Positions 34,844-43,733 of a stretch of DNA of 64,000 bases are shown one piece after another. Each line of letters starts with the position of its first letter. Position 1 is the first letter of the stretch. The notes below the pieces were generated by a model, which saw only the letters and a program-made list of their open reading frames with translations, ran no database searches and was not told where the DNA came from. The DNA is from Paraburkholderia caribensis (lineage in GTDB: Bacteria; Pseudomonadota; Gammaproteobacteria; Burkholderiales; Burkholderiaceae). Made by a program: the position numbers and the translations under genes. The DNA is taken from the NCBI RefSeq assembly GCF_002902945.1, contig NZ_CP026101.1:2976001-3040000 (forward strand), given 5' to 3'.

Positions 34844-35542
34844 ATGCCCGCTCTCGCTCACAATCTCGACGCCGTGCATCAGCGCATCGCCCTCGCCGCG
34901 CAGGTCGCGGGCCGCGATCCGCGTTCCGTTGCGCTGCTGGCCGTCTCCAAGACGTTCCCCGCTGAAGACGTTCGCGCCGCGCATGCCGCGGGTCAGCGCG
35001 CGTTCGGTGAAAACTACGTGCAAGAAGCGCTGACGAAAATCGAGGCGCTGTCCGATCTGCGCGCATCGCTCGTTTGGCATTTCATCGGCCCGCTGCAATC
35101 GAACAAGACGCGTCCCGTCGCCGAAAACTTCGACTGGGTGCATTCCGTCGACCGGCTGAAAATCGCGCAGCGTTTGTCGGAGCAGCGGCCCGATGCGCTG
35201 CCGCCGCTCAATGTGTGCTTGCAGGTGAACATCAGCGGCGAGGCATCGAAGAGCGGCGTGCTGCCGGACCAAGCCATCGAGGTCGCACGCCAGATCGCCG
35301 CGCTGCCCCGGCTGCGGCTGCGCGGCCTGATGGCGATTCCCGAACCGGCGGGCGACGTCGAGCAGCAACGCGTGCCGCATCGGGCGTTGCGCGAGCTGTT
35401 CGACAAACTGCGCGCGGAAGGTCTCGAACTCGACACGCTGTCGATGGGCATGTCAGGCGATCTCGAAGCTGCCGTGCTCGAAGGCGCGACCATCGTGCGC
35501 ATCGGCACCGCGATCTTCGGCGCCCGCGATTACTCTCACTGA
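34844..35542 (+). CDS. yggS: PLP homeostasis protein YggS
   Basis: YggS binds pyridoxal phosphate and keeps PLP and amino-acid pools balanced; it has no known catalytic reaction. The 232-residue protein has the PLP lysine in ALLAVSKTFPAEDV, then FGENYVQEALTK, WHFIGPLQSNKTR, VHSVDRLKIAQRLS and the phosphate-binding LSMGMSGDLEAAV. It precedes proC by 13 bases, the usual order in proteobacteria. Confidence 0.95.
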   Translation: MPALAHNLDAVHQRIALAAQVAGRDPRSVALLAVSKTFPAEDVRAAHAAGQRAFGENYVQEALTKIEALSDLRASLVWHFIGPLQSNKTRPVAENFDWVHSVDRLKIAQRLSEQRPDALPPLNVCLQVNISGEASKSGVLPDQAIEVARQIAALPRLRLRGLMAIPEPAGDVEQQRVPHRALRELFDKLRAEGLELDTLSMGMSGDLEAAVLEGATIVRIGTAIFGARDYSH

Positions 35543-35555
35543 ACTTCTGAACATC

Positions 35556-36371
35556 ATGAAAATTGCCTTCATCGGCGGCGGCAACATGGCCGCTGCACTC
35601 ATCGGCGGTCTGATCAAGCGTGGCGTTACGCCGTCGGATATCCGCGCAATCGATCCGAACGAAGACGCGCGCAAGCGCAGCGAGCAGCAATTCGACATCG
35701 GCACGAGCGCGTCGGTGGACGCATCGCTGCAATCGTTCGATGCCATCGTGCTCGCCGTGAAGCCGCAGATCGTCAAAGACGTCGCCGCTGCGCTTGCGCC
35801 GCACCTGTCGGCTTCGCAACTCGTCATCAGCATCGTCGCGGGCATTCGCGGCGCGGACCTCGGGCGCTGGCTCGGCGGGCACGCCCGTCTCGTGCGCACC
35901 ATGCCGAACACGCCCGCCCTGATCGGCATGGGCGTGACCGGACTGGTCGCGATGGAAGGCGTCGATGCGGCGGGACGCGAACTGGCCTCGCAGGTGCTCG
36001 GCGCGGTCGGCCAAACGGTGTGGTTCGACGACGAAGCAAAGATCGACGCCGTCACCGCGATCTCCGGCAGCGGCCCCGCCTACGTGTTCTATTTCATCGA
36101 GGCGATGCAGGAAGCAGCGCGCCAGCTCGGCATGGACGAAGAGCAAGGCCGCGCGCTGGCCGTCGCGACGTTCACGGGCGCGGCGCAACTCGCCGCGCAG
36201 TCGGGCGAGCCGGCCAGCGTGCTGCGCGAGCGGGTAACGTCGAAGGGCGGCACGACGGCCGCCGCGCTCGCTGCGTTCGACGCGCAGGGCGTGAAGGATG
36301 CAATCGTACGCGGCGCACTGGCTGCGGACGCGCGCGCGCGCGAAATGGGCGAGGAATTCGGCAAGCAGTGA
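35556..36371 (+). CDS. proC: Pyrroline-5-carboxylate reductase
   Basis: ProC reduces pyrroline-5-carboxylate to proline with NADPH. The 271-residue protein opens with the dinucleotide-binding FIGGGNMAAALIGGL. It has RTMPNTPALIGMGVTG and the signature ISGSGPAYVFYFIEAM, followed by FTGAAQLAAQ and TSKGGTTAAALAAF. The length is normal. It forms an operon with yggS. Confidence 0.97.
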   Translation: MKIAFIGGGNMAAALIGGLIKRGVTPSDIRAIDPNEDARKRSEQQFDIGTSASVDASLQSFDAIVLAVKPQIVKDVAAALAPHLSASQLVISIVAGIRGADLGRWLGGHARLVRTMPNTPALIGMGVTGLVAMEGVDAAGRELASQVLGAVGQTVWFDDEAKIDAVTAISGSGPAYVFYFIEAMQEAARQLGMDEEQGRALAVATFTGAAQLAAQSGEPASVLRERVTSKGGTTAAALAAFDAQGVKDAIVRGALAADARAREMGEEFGKQ

Positions 36372-36441
36372 AGTCGCTTGCCTCTGTGGCACGGCGTGAC
36401 GAAGCGGCAATGCGCGCGCTCGTCACGCTGGACAAAAACGT

Positions 36442-37305
36442 CTAGAACGCCTTTGCCGCGTAATGCGCGGCAATGCCCGCGAACAGCGCGCCGCCGAGCC
36501 AGTTGTTGTGCCGGAACGCCGCGAAGCACGGCATGCGTTCACGGTTCTTGATCAGCGTGTAGTGATAGACGGCACAACCCGCCGCCGCGGCAAGACCGAT
36601 CCAGTACAGCACGCCGAAGCCGAGTGCAACGCCGATGCCGACGTAGATACCGAGCGTCGCCGCGTAGCAGAGCATGATCGCGAGCACGTCGAGGCGGCCG
36701 AACGTCAGTGCAGACGTGCGGATGCCGATCTTGATGTCGTCGTCGCGATCCACCATCGCGTATTCGGTGTCGTACGCGACCGACCAGAACACGTTCGCAA
36801 CCAGCATCACCCACGCGAGCAGCGGCACCTGGTTCTGGATGGCGGCGAACGCCATCGGAATGCCGAAGCCGAACGCGATGCCCAGATACGCCTGTGGAAT
36901 CGCAAAGAAGCGCTTCGTGAACGGATACGTGCCCGCGACGAACAGCGCGGCCACCGACAATTCCTTCGTCAGCGCATTGAGCGGCAGGATCAACAGGAAC
37001 GCGATCAGCGAAAGCCCCGCTGCCAGCGCCACGGCTTCCCATGCCTTGATCTTGCCTGAGGTGATCGGCCGGTTCTCAGTGCGCTTCACGTAGCGATCGA
37101 AGTCGCGATCCGCGTAGTCGTTGATCGCGCAGCCGGCCGAGCGCATCAGTATCGTGCCGAGCGCGAAGATCACCAGCAAGGACGGCGACGGATGACCGTC
37201 CGACGCGATCCACAACGCGTTGAGGGTCGGCCACAGCAGCAGCAGGCTGCCGATCGGCTTGTCCATGCGGACAAGGCGCAGAAAGAGCGGGAGTCGGGCG
37301 AACAT
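36442..37305 (-). CDS. ubiA: 4-hydroxybenzoate octaprenyltransferase
   Basis: UbiA prenylates 4-hydroxybenzoate in ubiquinone synthesis in the inner membrane. The 287-residue protein has about eight hydrophobic segments and two aspartate-rich motifs that bind Mg-pyrophosphate: NDYADRDFDRYVKRTENRP near residue 61 and YDTEYAMVDRDDDIKIG near residue 180. GLSLIAFLLILPLNALT is one of the membrane spans. It converges on proC. Confidence 0.95.
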   Translation of the reverse strand: MFARLPLFLRLVRMDKPIGSLLLLWPTLNALWIASDGHPSPSLLVIFALGTILMRSAGCAINDYADRDFDRYVKRTENRPITSGKIKAWEAVALAAGLSLIAFLLILPLNALTKELSVAALFVAGTYPFTKRFFAIPQAYLGIAFGFGIPMAFAAIQNQVPLLAWVMLVANVFWSVAYDTEYAMVDRDDDIKIGIRTSALTFGRLDVLAIMLCYAATLGIYVGIGVALGFGVLYWIGLAAAAGCAVYHYTLIKNRERMPCFAAFRHNNWLGGALFAGIAAHYAAKAF

Positions 37306-37383
37306 GGCGGTGCGCGAAGATACGATTCCCGTATTTTAGAGCAGCGCGCGCGACCGCCCCGTTCGAACACGCAGGCACAAAAC

Positions 37384-37416
37384 AAAAGCCCGTCGGGCTC
37401 TGACCCGCCGGGCTTT
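37384..37416 (-). terminator. Intrinsic terminator of dps
   Basis: Read on the minus strand, AAAGCCCGGCGGG (37416-37404), loop TCAGAG and CCCGACGGGCTTTT (37397-37384) form a long hairpin with one mismatch, followed by TTTTGTTTT-type sequence. It lies 68 bases after the dps stop. Confidence 0.75.
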
Positions 37417-37483
37417 GCTTGTCACATTCTGCGGCGCGGCGGCAAGCGCTTCGAACCAGCGCCTGCGCTACGCCGCGATAGCG

Positions 37484-37972
37484 TTACGCCAGCATCGAAC
37501 GCAGCATCCACGCGTTCTTTTCGTGCGTCTGCATGCGTTGCGTCAGCAGGTCGGCCGTCGGCTCGTCGTGAGCCGCGTCCGTCACCGGGAAGATCGCGCG
37601 CGCGGTGCGCACCACCGATTCCTGGCCTTCCACCAACTGGCGGATCATGTCTTCCGCGGCGGGCACGCCGTCCGCTTCAGCGATCGACGACAGCTTCGCG
37701 AACTCCTTGTAGCTGCCCGGCGCCGCGACGCCCAGCGCGCGGATACGCTCGGCGATCAGATCGACAGCCAAGGCCAGTTCCGTGTACTGCGTTTCGAACA
37801 TCAGATGCAGCGTGTTGAACATCGGACCCGTGACGTTCCAATGGAAGTTGTGCGTCTTCAGATAAAGCGTGTAAGTGTCGGCGAGAAGGCGCGAGAGACC
37901 TTCTGCGATTTTCTTGCGATCCTTGTCGCTGATACCAATATTGACGTGCTGTACGGCTTCTTTCTTGGCCAT
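37484..37972 (-). CDS. dps: Dps-family DNA-protecting ferritin-like protein
   Basis: Dps stores iron, quenches Fenton chemistry and coats DNA under peroxide stress. The start is placed at ATG 37972 with an AAAAGGAGTCATC ribosome-binding site, giving 162 residues. The ferroxidase region is conserved: YTLYLKTHNFHWNVTGPMF, the following DL-AERIRALG helix, and AEDMIRQLVEGQESVVRTAR. It is transcribed in the same direction as katA and oxyR, and peroxide control is likely. In Burkholderia relatives dpsA is linked to oxyR and a catalase gene. Confidence 0.95.
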   Translation of the reverse strand: MAKKEAVQHVNIGISDKDRKKIAEGLSRLLADTYTLYLKTHNFHWNVTGPMFNTLHLMFETQYTELALAVDLIAERIRALGVAAPGSYKEFAKLSSIAEADGVPAAEDMIRQLVEGQESVVRTARAIFPVTDAAHDEPTADLLTQRMQTHEKNAWMLRSMLA

Positions 37973-38143
37973 GATGACTCCTTTTAAGAGTGATACGAAC
38001 CGGTCTGCATGCCCGGAACTGCGCGTGTGCAATCGTTCAACGCTCGAACGCCCGCCAGTTTATCGTAGAACCGACAACCATTCGCGAGACCCAACACCGC
38101 GCCGCTCATGCCTTCCAGCCCTCGCACGGCCATGCGCGATTCG

Positions 38144-38320
38144 TCATCCGTGCACTGCGTGGACCAGACTTGCGACGATCGTCACATAGCCGCTTGCGAG
38201 GATCGCGAAACCCACGAGCTTCTGGAACAGCACCGGGCCGTTCACCTGTTGCGCGCCGCTTCGCGTGTCGCTAGCGTTGGCTGGCTGAAAACCGACTGCA
38301 TTCATCACCATCTGAACCAT
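38144..38320 (-). CDS. Small membrane protein between katA and dps
   Basis: A 58-residue protein starts at ATG 38320 after CAGGGAGAAAGATC. It has a polar N-terminus (NAVGFQPANASD) and one C-terminal membrane segment (LVGFAILASGYVTIVASLV, about residues 36-54). I do not recognise the family. Its place between katA and dps, on the same strand, suggests a link to oxidative stress, but this is inference from location only. Confidence 0.6.
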   Translation of the reverse strand: MVQMVMNAVGFQPANASDTRSGAQQVNGPVLFQKLVGFAILASGYVTIVASLVHAVHG

Positions 38321-38373
38321 GATCTTTCTCCCTGTGGACGACAGCCCATTGCCATCGTCCACGACGTGAAGCG

Positions 38374-39828
38374 TTACTTCGCGTTCGCTTGCGCGAGCGC
38401 CTCGATTGCGGCAATCACGCCGTCCGCGTACGCCGGGTCGATCTTGCGGAAGTGCTCGACCTGCCGCGCGACGATATCGGCGGGCACGCCTTCGATGGCC
38501 CGCGCGATGTTGCTAAACAGGCGTGCACGCTGCGCGTCGTCGAAAATCCGGAACAGCGCGGCTGGCTGGCTGTAGTAGTCGTCGTCCTCACGATGGTTGT
38601 AGTGATCGACATTGCCTGCCGCGAGCGGCGGCTCGATCGCGTTACGGTCCTGCGCGAAGTCGCCGAAACGGTTCGGCTCGTAGTTCACGTTGCCGCCAAG
38701 ATTGCCGTCCACACGCATGCCGCCGTCGCGATGGAACGAGCGCACGTTCGGCGCACGTGACGCGTTGACGGGAATCAGATGGTGATTCACGCCAAGGCGA
38801 TAGCGTTGCGTGTCGCCGTACGAGAACAGACGCCCTTGCAACAGACGGTCCGGCGAGAAGCCGATGCCCGGCACCACATTCGCCGGCGTGAACGCCGCCT
38901 GCTCGACATCCGAGAAGTAGTTCTGCGCGTTGCGGTTCAGTTCGATCACGCCGACGTCGATCAGCGGGTAATCCTTGTGCGGCCACACCTTCGTAACATC
39001 GAACGGGTTGTAGCGGTACTGCGCTGCGTCCGCTTCCGGCATCACCTGGATCTGAAAGCGCCACTTGGGGAAGTTGCCCTCGTCGATCGATCCGACCAGG
39101 TCACGCTGCCCGCTTTCACGATCGCGCGCGACCACTTGCGCGGCCTCCTGGTCGGTGTAGTTCTCGACGCCCTGCATCGACTTGAAGTGGAACTTCACCC
39201 AGAAGCGCTCGTTGTCCGCGTTGATGAACGAGTACGTGTGCGAGCCGAAGCCGTGCATCTGCCGATAATTCTTCGGAATGCCGCGATCGCTCATGAGGAT
39301 CGTCACCTGATGCAACGACTCCGGATGATACGAAAAGAAGTCCCACGCGTTCGTCGCGCTGCGCATGTTCGTGTACGGATCGCGCTTTTGCGTGTGGATG
39401 AAATCCGGAAACTTCAACGGATCGCGGATGAAGAACACGGGCGTGTTGTTGCCCACCACGTCCCAGTTGCCCTCTTCCGTGTAGAACTTGATCGAGAAGC
39501 CGCGCACGTCGCGCTCGGCGTCGGCGGCGCCACGCTCGCCCGCCACCGTCGAAAAGCGCATGAACAGCGGCGTTTCCTTGCCGACTTGTGCGAACACCTT
39601 CGCCTTCGTGTAGCGCGAGATGTCGTGTGTCACCTTGAACGTGCCGAACGCACCCGAGCCCTTCGCGTGAACGCGGCGCTCGGGAATAACTTCACGGTCG
39701 AAGTGCGCGAGCTTTTCGATCAGCCACACGTCCTGCAGCGCGACGGGGCCGCGCGGGCCAGCCGTCAGCGAGTTCTGGTTATCGGCAACGGGTGCGCCCG
39801 AGGCGGTGGTGAGGTTGCGTTCAGACAT
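38374..39828 (-). CDS. katA: Monofunctional haem catalase
   Basis: KatA dismutates hydrogen peroxide to water and oxygen. The 484-residue length fits small-subunit clade 3 catalases. The catalytic His54 is in RRVHAKGSGAFGTF and Asn127 in VVGNNTPVFFIRD. MRFSTVAGERG binds haem, and the haem-ligating tyrosine is in RLFSYGDTQRYRLG. No signal peptide is present, so it is cytoplasmic. The ribosome-binding site is CACCCGGAG. It sits 87 bases after a small ORF and about 400 bases after oxyR, which probably activates it. Confidence 0.97.
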   Translation of the reverse strand: MSERNLTTASGAPVADNQNSLTAGPRGPVALQDVWLIEKLAHFDREVIPERRVHAKGSGAFGTFKVTHDISRYTKAKVFAQVGKETPLFMRFSTVAGERGAADAERDVRGFSIKFYTEEGNWDVVGNNTPVFFIRDPLKFPDFIHTQKRDPYTNMRSATNAWDFFSYHPESLHQVTILMSDRGIPKNYRQMHGFGSHTYSFINADNERFWVKFHFKSMQGVENYTDQEAAQVVARDRESGQRDLVGSIDEGNFPKWRFQIQVMPEADAAQYRYNPFDVTKVWPHKDYPLIDVGVIELNRNAQNYFSDVEQAAFTPANVVPGIGFSPDRLLQGRLFSYGDTQRYRLGVNHHLIPVNASRAPNVRSFHRDGGMRVDGNLGGNVNYEPNRFGDFAQDRNAIEPPLAAGNVDHYNHREDDDYYSQPAALFRIFDDAQRARLFSNIARAIEGVPADIVARQVEHFRKIDPAYADGVIAAIEALAQANAK

Positions 39829-39915
39829 AGTTATTCTCCGGGTGATCCTTAGGAATGCGGTCCTGCTGATTCGGTTCTGGCGACTTCGAATGGGAAATAA
39901 ACGTGGGGCGCGCGA

Positions 39916-40050
39916 TCAGGCGGACAGTGCGCGATCGACGAGCAGCGAGAACGCGATGGTCCTGAAGCCCGGCGTGTTGCTGCCGCTCGATGCCGCTTGC
40001 TGCGGCGATGGGGAAACAGACTTGAACAGCGATGACGTGGATGGCTGCAT
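39916..40050 (-). CDS. Small ORF between oxyR and katA
   Basis: A 44-codon frame starts at ATG 40050 behind a very strong ribosome-binding site (CGGAGGAAATC). The peptide is Ser/Pro/Gln-rich (SSLFKSVSPSPQQAASS) with a more hydrophobic end (FRTIAFSLLVDRALSA). It has no known domain. It could be a leader peptide or a small protein co-transcribed with katA. The strong Shine-Dalgarno sequence is the main argument for it. Confidence 0.4.
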   Translation of the reverse strand: MQPSTSSLFKSVSPSPQQAASSGSNTPGFRTIAFSLLVDRALSA

Positions 40051-40109
40051 GATTTCCTCCGTTTGTAGTGGCAGGTCGCTGCGACCCATGGAGGAGATCT
40101 TATTGAAAA

Positions 40110-40151
40110 CTATCGAAAACAGCGATTTGATTAATTTTATATATTCGATAG
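40110..40151 (-). promoter_or_regulatory. Dyad upstream of the katA transcript
   Basis: CTATCGAA (40110-40117) and TTCGATAG (40144-40151) are a perfect 8-bp inverted repeat, 42 bp overall, with an AT-rich centre containing TATAAAATTAA on the minus strand. The CTAT/ATAG ends and the total size suit an OxyR tetramer footprint, but the internal half-sites do not match the consensus well. A second small dyad, GGTCGC-T-GCGACC, lies at 40075-40087. Confidence 0.5.
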
Positions 40152-40228
40152 GTGCCGCCTCATGCAGAAGGCGGCGGGCGACGCAGCGGCAGCATCGGCT
40201 GCCCGTGCGTCGCCGCAAAGGCAGTAAC

Positions 40229-41188
40229 TCAGTTGACTGCGGCGGGTAAATCGAGCTTCTTCACGCCCGGCAGATCGCAGGCCGAAATGGCGTCGCAGAT
40301 CGCGTCGATGGCGGGCATCCGCGTGAAACTCTTGCGCCACGCCAGCACGACGCGGCGGTCCGGCACCGGCTCATCGAACGGCACGTAGCTGAGCAGCCCG
40401 GAATCGACACCGCCCGCGTGCGGCTTCACCTCGTGCACCGACATGCGCGGCAGCACGGTAATGCCCACGCCGCTCGCGACCATATGCCGGATCGTTTCCA
40501 GCGACGACCCTTCGAAGGTCTTCTGGATGCCGTCCGCGTTCTGCGAGAAGCGCATCAGTTCGGGGCACACGCCGAGCACGTGATCGCGGAAGCAATGCCC
40601 GCTGCCGAGCAGCAGCATGGTTTCCTGCTTGAGATCGCTCGGGTCGATCTTGTTGCGCGACTCCCACGCGTGACCCGACGGCAGCGCGACGACGAACGGC
40701 TCGTCGTACAGCGGGCGCAGCATCAGGCCCGTTTCGGGAAACGGCAGCGCCATGATCGCGACGTCGATCTCGCCTTGCTTGAGCAGTTCGATCAGCTTGA
40801 GCGTGTAGTTTTCCTGCAGCATCAGCGGCATCTGCGGGACGCGCTTGATCATCTGCTTGACCAGCGTGGGCAGCAGGTACGGTCCAATCGTGTAGATGAC
40901 GCCGAGGCGCAGCGGCCCGACCAGCGGGTCCTTGCCCTGCTTGGCGATTTCCTTGATGGCGAGGGTCTGTTCGAGCACGCGTTGCGCCTGCGTGACGATC
41001 TGTTCGCCGATCGGCGTGACGCTGACTTCGCTCGTGCCGCGCTCGAAAATCTGCACGTTCAGCTCGTCTTCGAGCTTCTTGATTGCGACGGATAACGTCG
41101 GCTGGCTCACAAAACACGCTTCTGCAGCGCGGCCGAAGTGGCGCTCGCGCGCCACCGCGACGATATATTTCAGTTCGGTGAGGGTCAT
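40229..41188 (-). CDS. oxyR: Hydrogen peroxide sensor OxyR
   Basis: OxyR is a LysR-family regulator that senses peroxide by forming a disulfide. The 319-residue protein has an N-terminal HTH (GRAAEACFVSQPTLSVAIKK, residues 19-38) and a C-terminal sensor domain. Cys199 and Cys208 lie in LLGSGHCFRDHVLGVCPEL, at the same numbering and spacing as in E. coli OxyR. It lies next to katA and dps on the same strand, and a LysR-type dyad lies 29 bases upstream of its start. Confidence 0.97.
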   Translation of the reverse strand: MTLTELKYIVAVARERHFGRAAEACFVSQPTLSVAIKKLEDELNVQIFERGTSEVSVTPIGEQIVTQAQRVLEQTLAIKEIAKQGKDPLVGPLRLGVIYTIGPYLLPTLVKQMIKRVPQMPLMLQENYTLKLIELLKQGEIDVAIMALPFPETGLMLRPLYDEPFVVALPSGHAWESRNKIDPSDLKQETMLLLGSGHCFRDHVLGVCPELMRFSQNADGIQKTFEGSSLETIRHMVASGVGITVLPRMSVHEVKPHAGGVDSGLLSYVPFDEPVPDRRVVLAWRKSFTRMPAIDAICDAISACDLPGVKKLDLPAAVN

Positions 41189-41216
41189 TGGGGGACCAAT
41201 CAGGGCGATAGATTCG

Positions 41217-41239
41217 ATAGGTTTCTGTTATACACCTAT
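41217..41239 (-). promoter_or_regulatory. LysR-type dyad upstream of oxyR
   Basis: ATAGGT (41217-41222), eleven bases and ACCTAT (41234-41239) form a perfect 6-bp dyad with exact T-N11-A geometry, the LysR-box signature, 29 bases before the oxyR start codon. A further ATAG is at 41208-41211. It is likely the OxyR autoregulatory site. Confidence 0.65.
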
Positions 41240-41313
41240 AGGGCCAATTCGCCAACCTTCTAGCCGGAGTCAGCCGTTGTGCGGCGCGCAAGCGCTTCCG
41301 GCCGCACCCTTCA

Positions 41314-43539
41314 TCACGCTTTCAGATACTGTTCGCGCGTGTTCAGCCAGCGCAAAAGATGCTGCGTCACGACGTTCGGATACTGCTGGAGCAAGGTCGC
41401 AGCCGCTTCGCGCGCCGGCTCGATCAGCCAGCCGTCGTTTTCCAGATCGGCGAAGCGCAGCATCGCAGCGCCCGACTGCCGCGCGCCGAGAAACTCGCCC
41501 GGCCCGCGAATTTCGAGATCGCGTCGGGCGATTTCGAAGCCGTCGGTGGTTTCGCGCATGGTCTGCAGCCGCGCGCGGGCTGTCATCGACAGCGGCCCGG
41601 TGTACAGCAGCACGCATACGGATGCCGCGCTGCCGCGCCCCACTCGCCCGCGCAACTGGTGCAACTGCGCGAGGCCGAAGCGCTCCGCGTGCTCGATCAC
41701 CATCAGCGACGCATTCGGCACGTCGACGCCCACTTCGATCACCGTCGTCGCGACCAGCAACTGCACTTCGTTGCGGCTGAACGCGTCCATCACGGTGGCT
41801 TTCTCGGCGGGCGTGAGGCGCCCGTGCACCAGCCCGACCTTCAGTTCCGGCAGCGCGGCGACCAGCGTCTCGTAAGTTTCGACGGCCGTCTGCAATTGCA
41901 GCGTCTCGCTTTCCTCGATCAGCGGACACACCCAGTACACCTGGCGGCCGGTGAGCGCCGCCTCGCGCACGCGGCCGATCACTTCTTCGCGCCGCGCGTC
42001 GGAGACGAGCTTGGTCAGGATCGGCGTGCGGCCGGGCGGCAGTTCGTCGATCGTCGACACGTCGAGGTCCGCGTAGTAAGTCATCGCGAGCGTGCGCGGA
42101 ATCGGCGTCGCCGACATCATCAACTGGTGCGGCTGGAAATCGCGCGCGCCGTCCGCGGCATTGTGCGCCTTCGCGCGCAGCGCGAGCCGTTGCTCGACGC
42201 CGAAGCGATGCTGTTCGTCGACGATCACGAGGCCCAGGCGCGCGAATTCGACCGCGTCCTGAATGATCGCGTGGGTGCCGATCACGAGTTGCGCGGTGCC
42301 CAGCGCGGCTGCTTCGATCGCGCTGCGCTTTTCCTTGGTCTTCAGACTGCCCGCGAGCCACGCGACCGATACGCCGAGCGGCTCCAGCCAGCCGCGCAAT
42401 TTGCGCGCATGCTGCTCGGCAAGGATTTCGGTCGGCGCCATCATCGCGGCCTGATAACCGGCGTCGATGGCCTGCGCGGCGGCCAGCGCCGCGACGACCG
42501 TCTTGCCGCTGCCGACATCGCCTTGCAACAGGCGCTGCATCGGATGCGGCTGCGTCAGGTCCTGCGCGATTTCCGCGCACACGCGCTGCTGGGCGTTGGT
42601 CAGCGCGAACGGCAGGGTCTTCAATAAACGCGTCACCAGCGACGCCTCATCGGTCGGCTCGCGGCGCGGCATGGCGGGCGCGGCGCGCGTGCGGCGCTCC
42701 TCGTGCGCGCGCTTGAGCGACAGTTGCTGCGCGAGCAGTTCCTCGAACTTGATGCGCGTCCACGCGGGATGCGTGCCGTCGATCAGCGCCGTCTCGTCCG
42801 AATGCGAATCCGGATGATGCAGCGTGCGCACGGCGTCCATCAGTTGCGGAACATCCAGCGGCCGCAGATATTGCCGCTCGACAGGTTCCGGCAGCAATTC
42901 GGGCAGCGACGTGCGCGCCAGCGCATTGTCGATCGCCTTGCGCAGATACGCCTGCGAGACGCCCGCCGTGCTCGGATAGACGGGCGTGAGCGCCTGCGGC
43001 AGCGGCGTGTCTTCATCGACGACGCGCACGGCCGGATGCACCATCTCCATGCCGAAGAAGCCGCCGCGCACGTCGCCGCGCACGCGCAGGCGCACGCCGA
43101 TCGACATCTGCTTGACCTGCGAGCCGTAGAAATTGAGGAAACGCAGGATCAGTTCGTCGCCCGCGTCGTCGCGCATCTTCACCAGCAACTGACGACGCGG
43201 CCGGTACGCGATCTCGTTGTCGTACACCACGCCTTCCGTCTGCGCGATGCCGCCCGGCAGCAACTCGCCGATCGGCGTCAGCGAGGTCTCGTCCTCGTAG
43301 CGCAAGGGCAGATGCAGCACCAGATCGATATCGCGCGTGAGGCCCAGCTTGGCGAGTTTGTCGGCCGTTTTGGCGAGCGTGGGCTTTTTCGCGGCGGCAG
43401 GCTTTTTCGCGCCTTCCGCAGCAGGCGCGCCGGGCGCCTGGGTCACGTCCGCATCCGCCTTGCTCCGCGCGGCGCGGCGCTTCTTCGGGGCGCTGGCGTC
43501 GTCGGTTTCGGCAGGTGAACGGGTGTCGGACAAAGGCAT
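41314..43539 (-). CDS. recG: ATP-dependent DNA helicase RecG
   Basis: RecG regresses stalled replication forks and migrates branched DNA. I place the start at ATG 43539 (741 residues); longer frames run into the queA promoter region. The first 60 residues are Ala/Lys-rich and probably disordered, then comes the wedge domain with its OB-fold. The helicase core has Walker A LLQGDVGSGKTVVAALA, the DEQH box (LVIVDEQHRFGVEQR), MMSATPIPRTLAMT and QLHQLRGRVGRGS. It is longer than E. coli RecG because of the N-terminal extension, and it is divergent from queA. Confidence 0.95.
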   Translation of the reverse strand: MPLSDTRSPAETDDASAPKKRRAARSKADADVTQAPGAPAAEGAKKPAAAKKPTLAKTADKLAKLGLTRDIDLVLHLPLRYEDETSLTPIGELLPGGIAQTEGVVYDNEIAYRPRRQLLVKMRDDAGDELILRFLNFYGSQVKQMSIGVRLRVRGDVRGGFFGMEMVHPAVRVVDEDTPLPQALTPVYPSTAGVSQAYLRKAIDNALARTSLPELLPEPVERQYLRPLDVPQLMDAVRTLHHPDSHSDETALIDGTHPAWTRIKFEELLAQQLSLKRAHEERRTRAAPAMPRREPTDEASLVTRLLKTLPFALTNAQQRVCAEIAQDLTQPHPMQRLLQGDVGSGKTVVAALAAAQAIDAGYQAAMMAPTEILAEQHARKLRGWLEPLGVSVAWLAGSLKTKEKRSAIEAAALGTAQLVIGTHAIIQDAVEFARLGLVIVDEQHRFGVEQRLALRAKAHNAADGARDFQPHQLMMSATPIPRTLAMTYYADLDVSTIDELPPGRTPILTKLVSDARREEVIGRVREAALTGRQVYWVCPLIEESETLQLQTAVETYETLVAALPELKVGLVHGRLTPAEKATVMDAFSRNEVQLLVATTVIEVGVDVPNASLMVIEHAERFGLAQLHQLRGRVGRGSAASVCVLLYTGPLSMTARARLQTMRETTDGFEIARRDLEIRGPGEFLGARQSGAAMLRFADLENDGWLIEPAREAAATLLQQYPNVVTQHLLRWLNTREQYLKA

Positions 43540-43733
43540 GAGTCGCTTCGCAAGTACAATATCGGCTTCAGAAGTTTTACGGCCAGTGCGCGTGAGTGAT
43601 GCGCGCACGCAGGACCGCTGCGGCAATGTCCCGCAATCATAGCCGCTCGACGGGCGCTGTCGTAGACGCTGTTGAATCAGCCGCGCGTTCGTCCGGGGGC
43701 AATCCCGTCAAGTACCGCATCAAGCCAGTCCGC

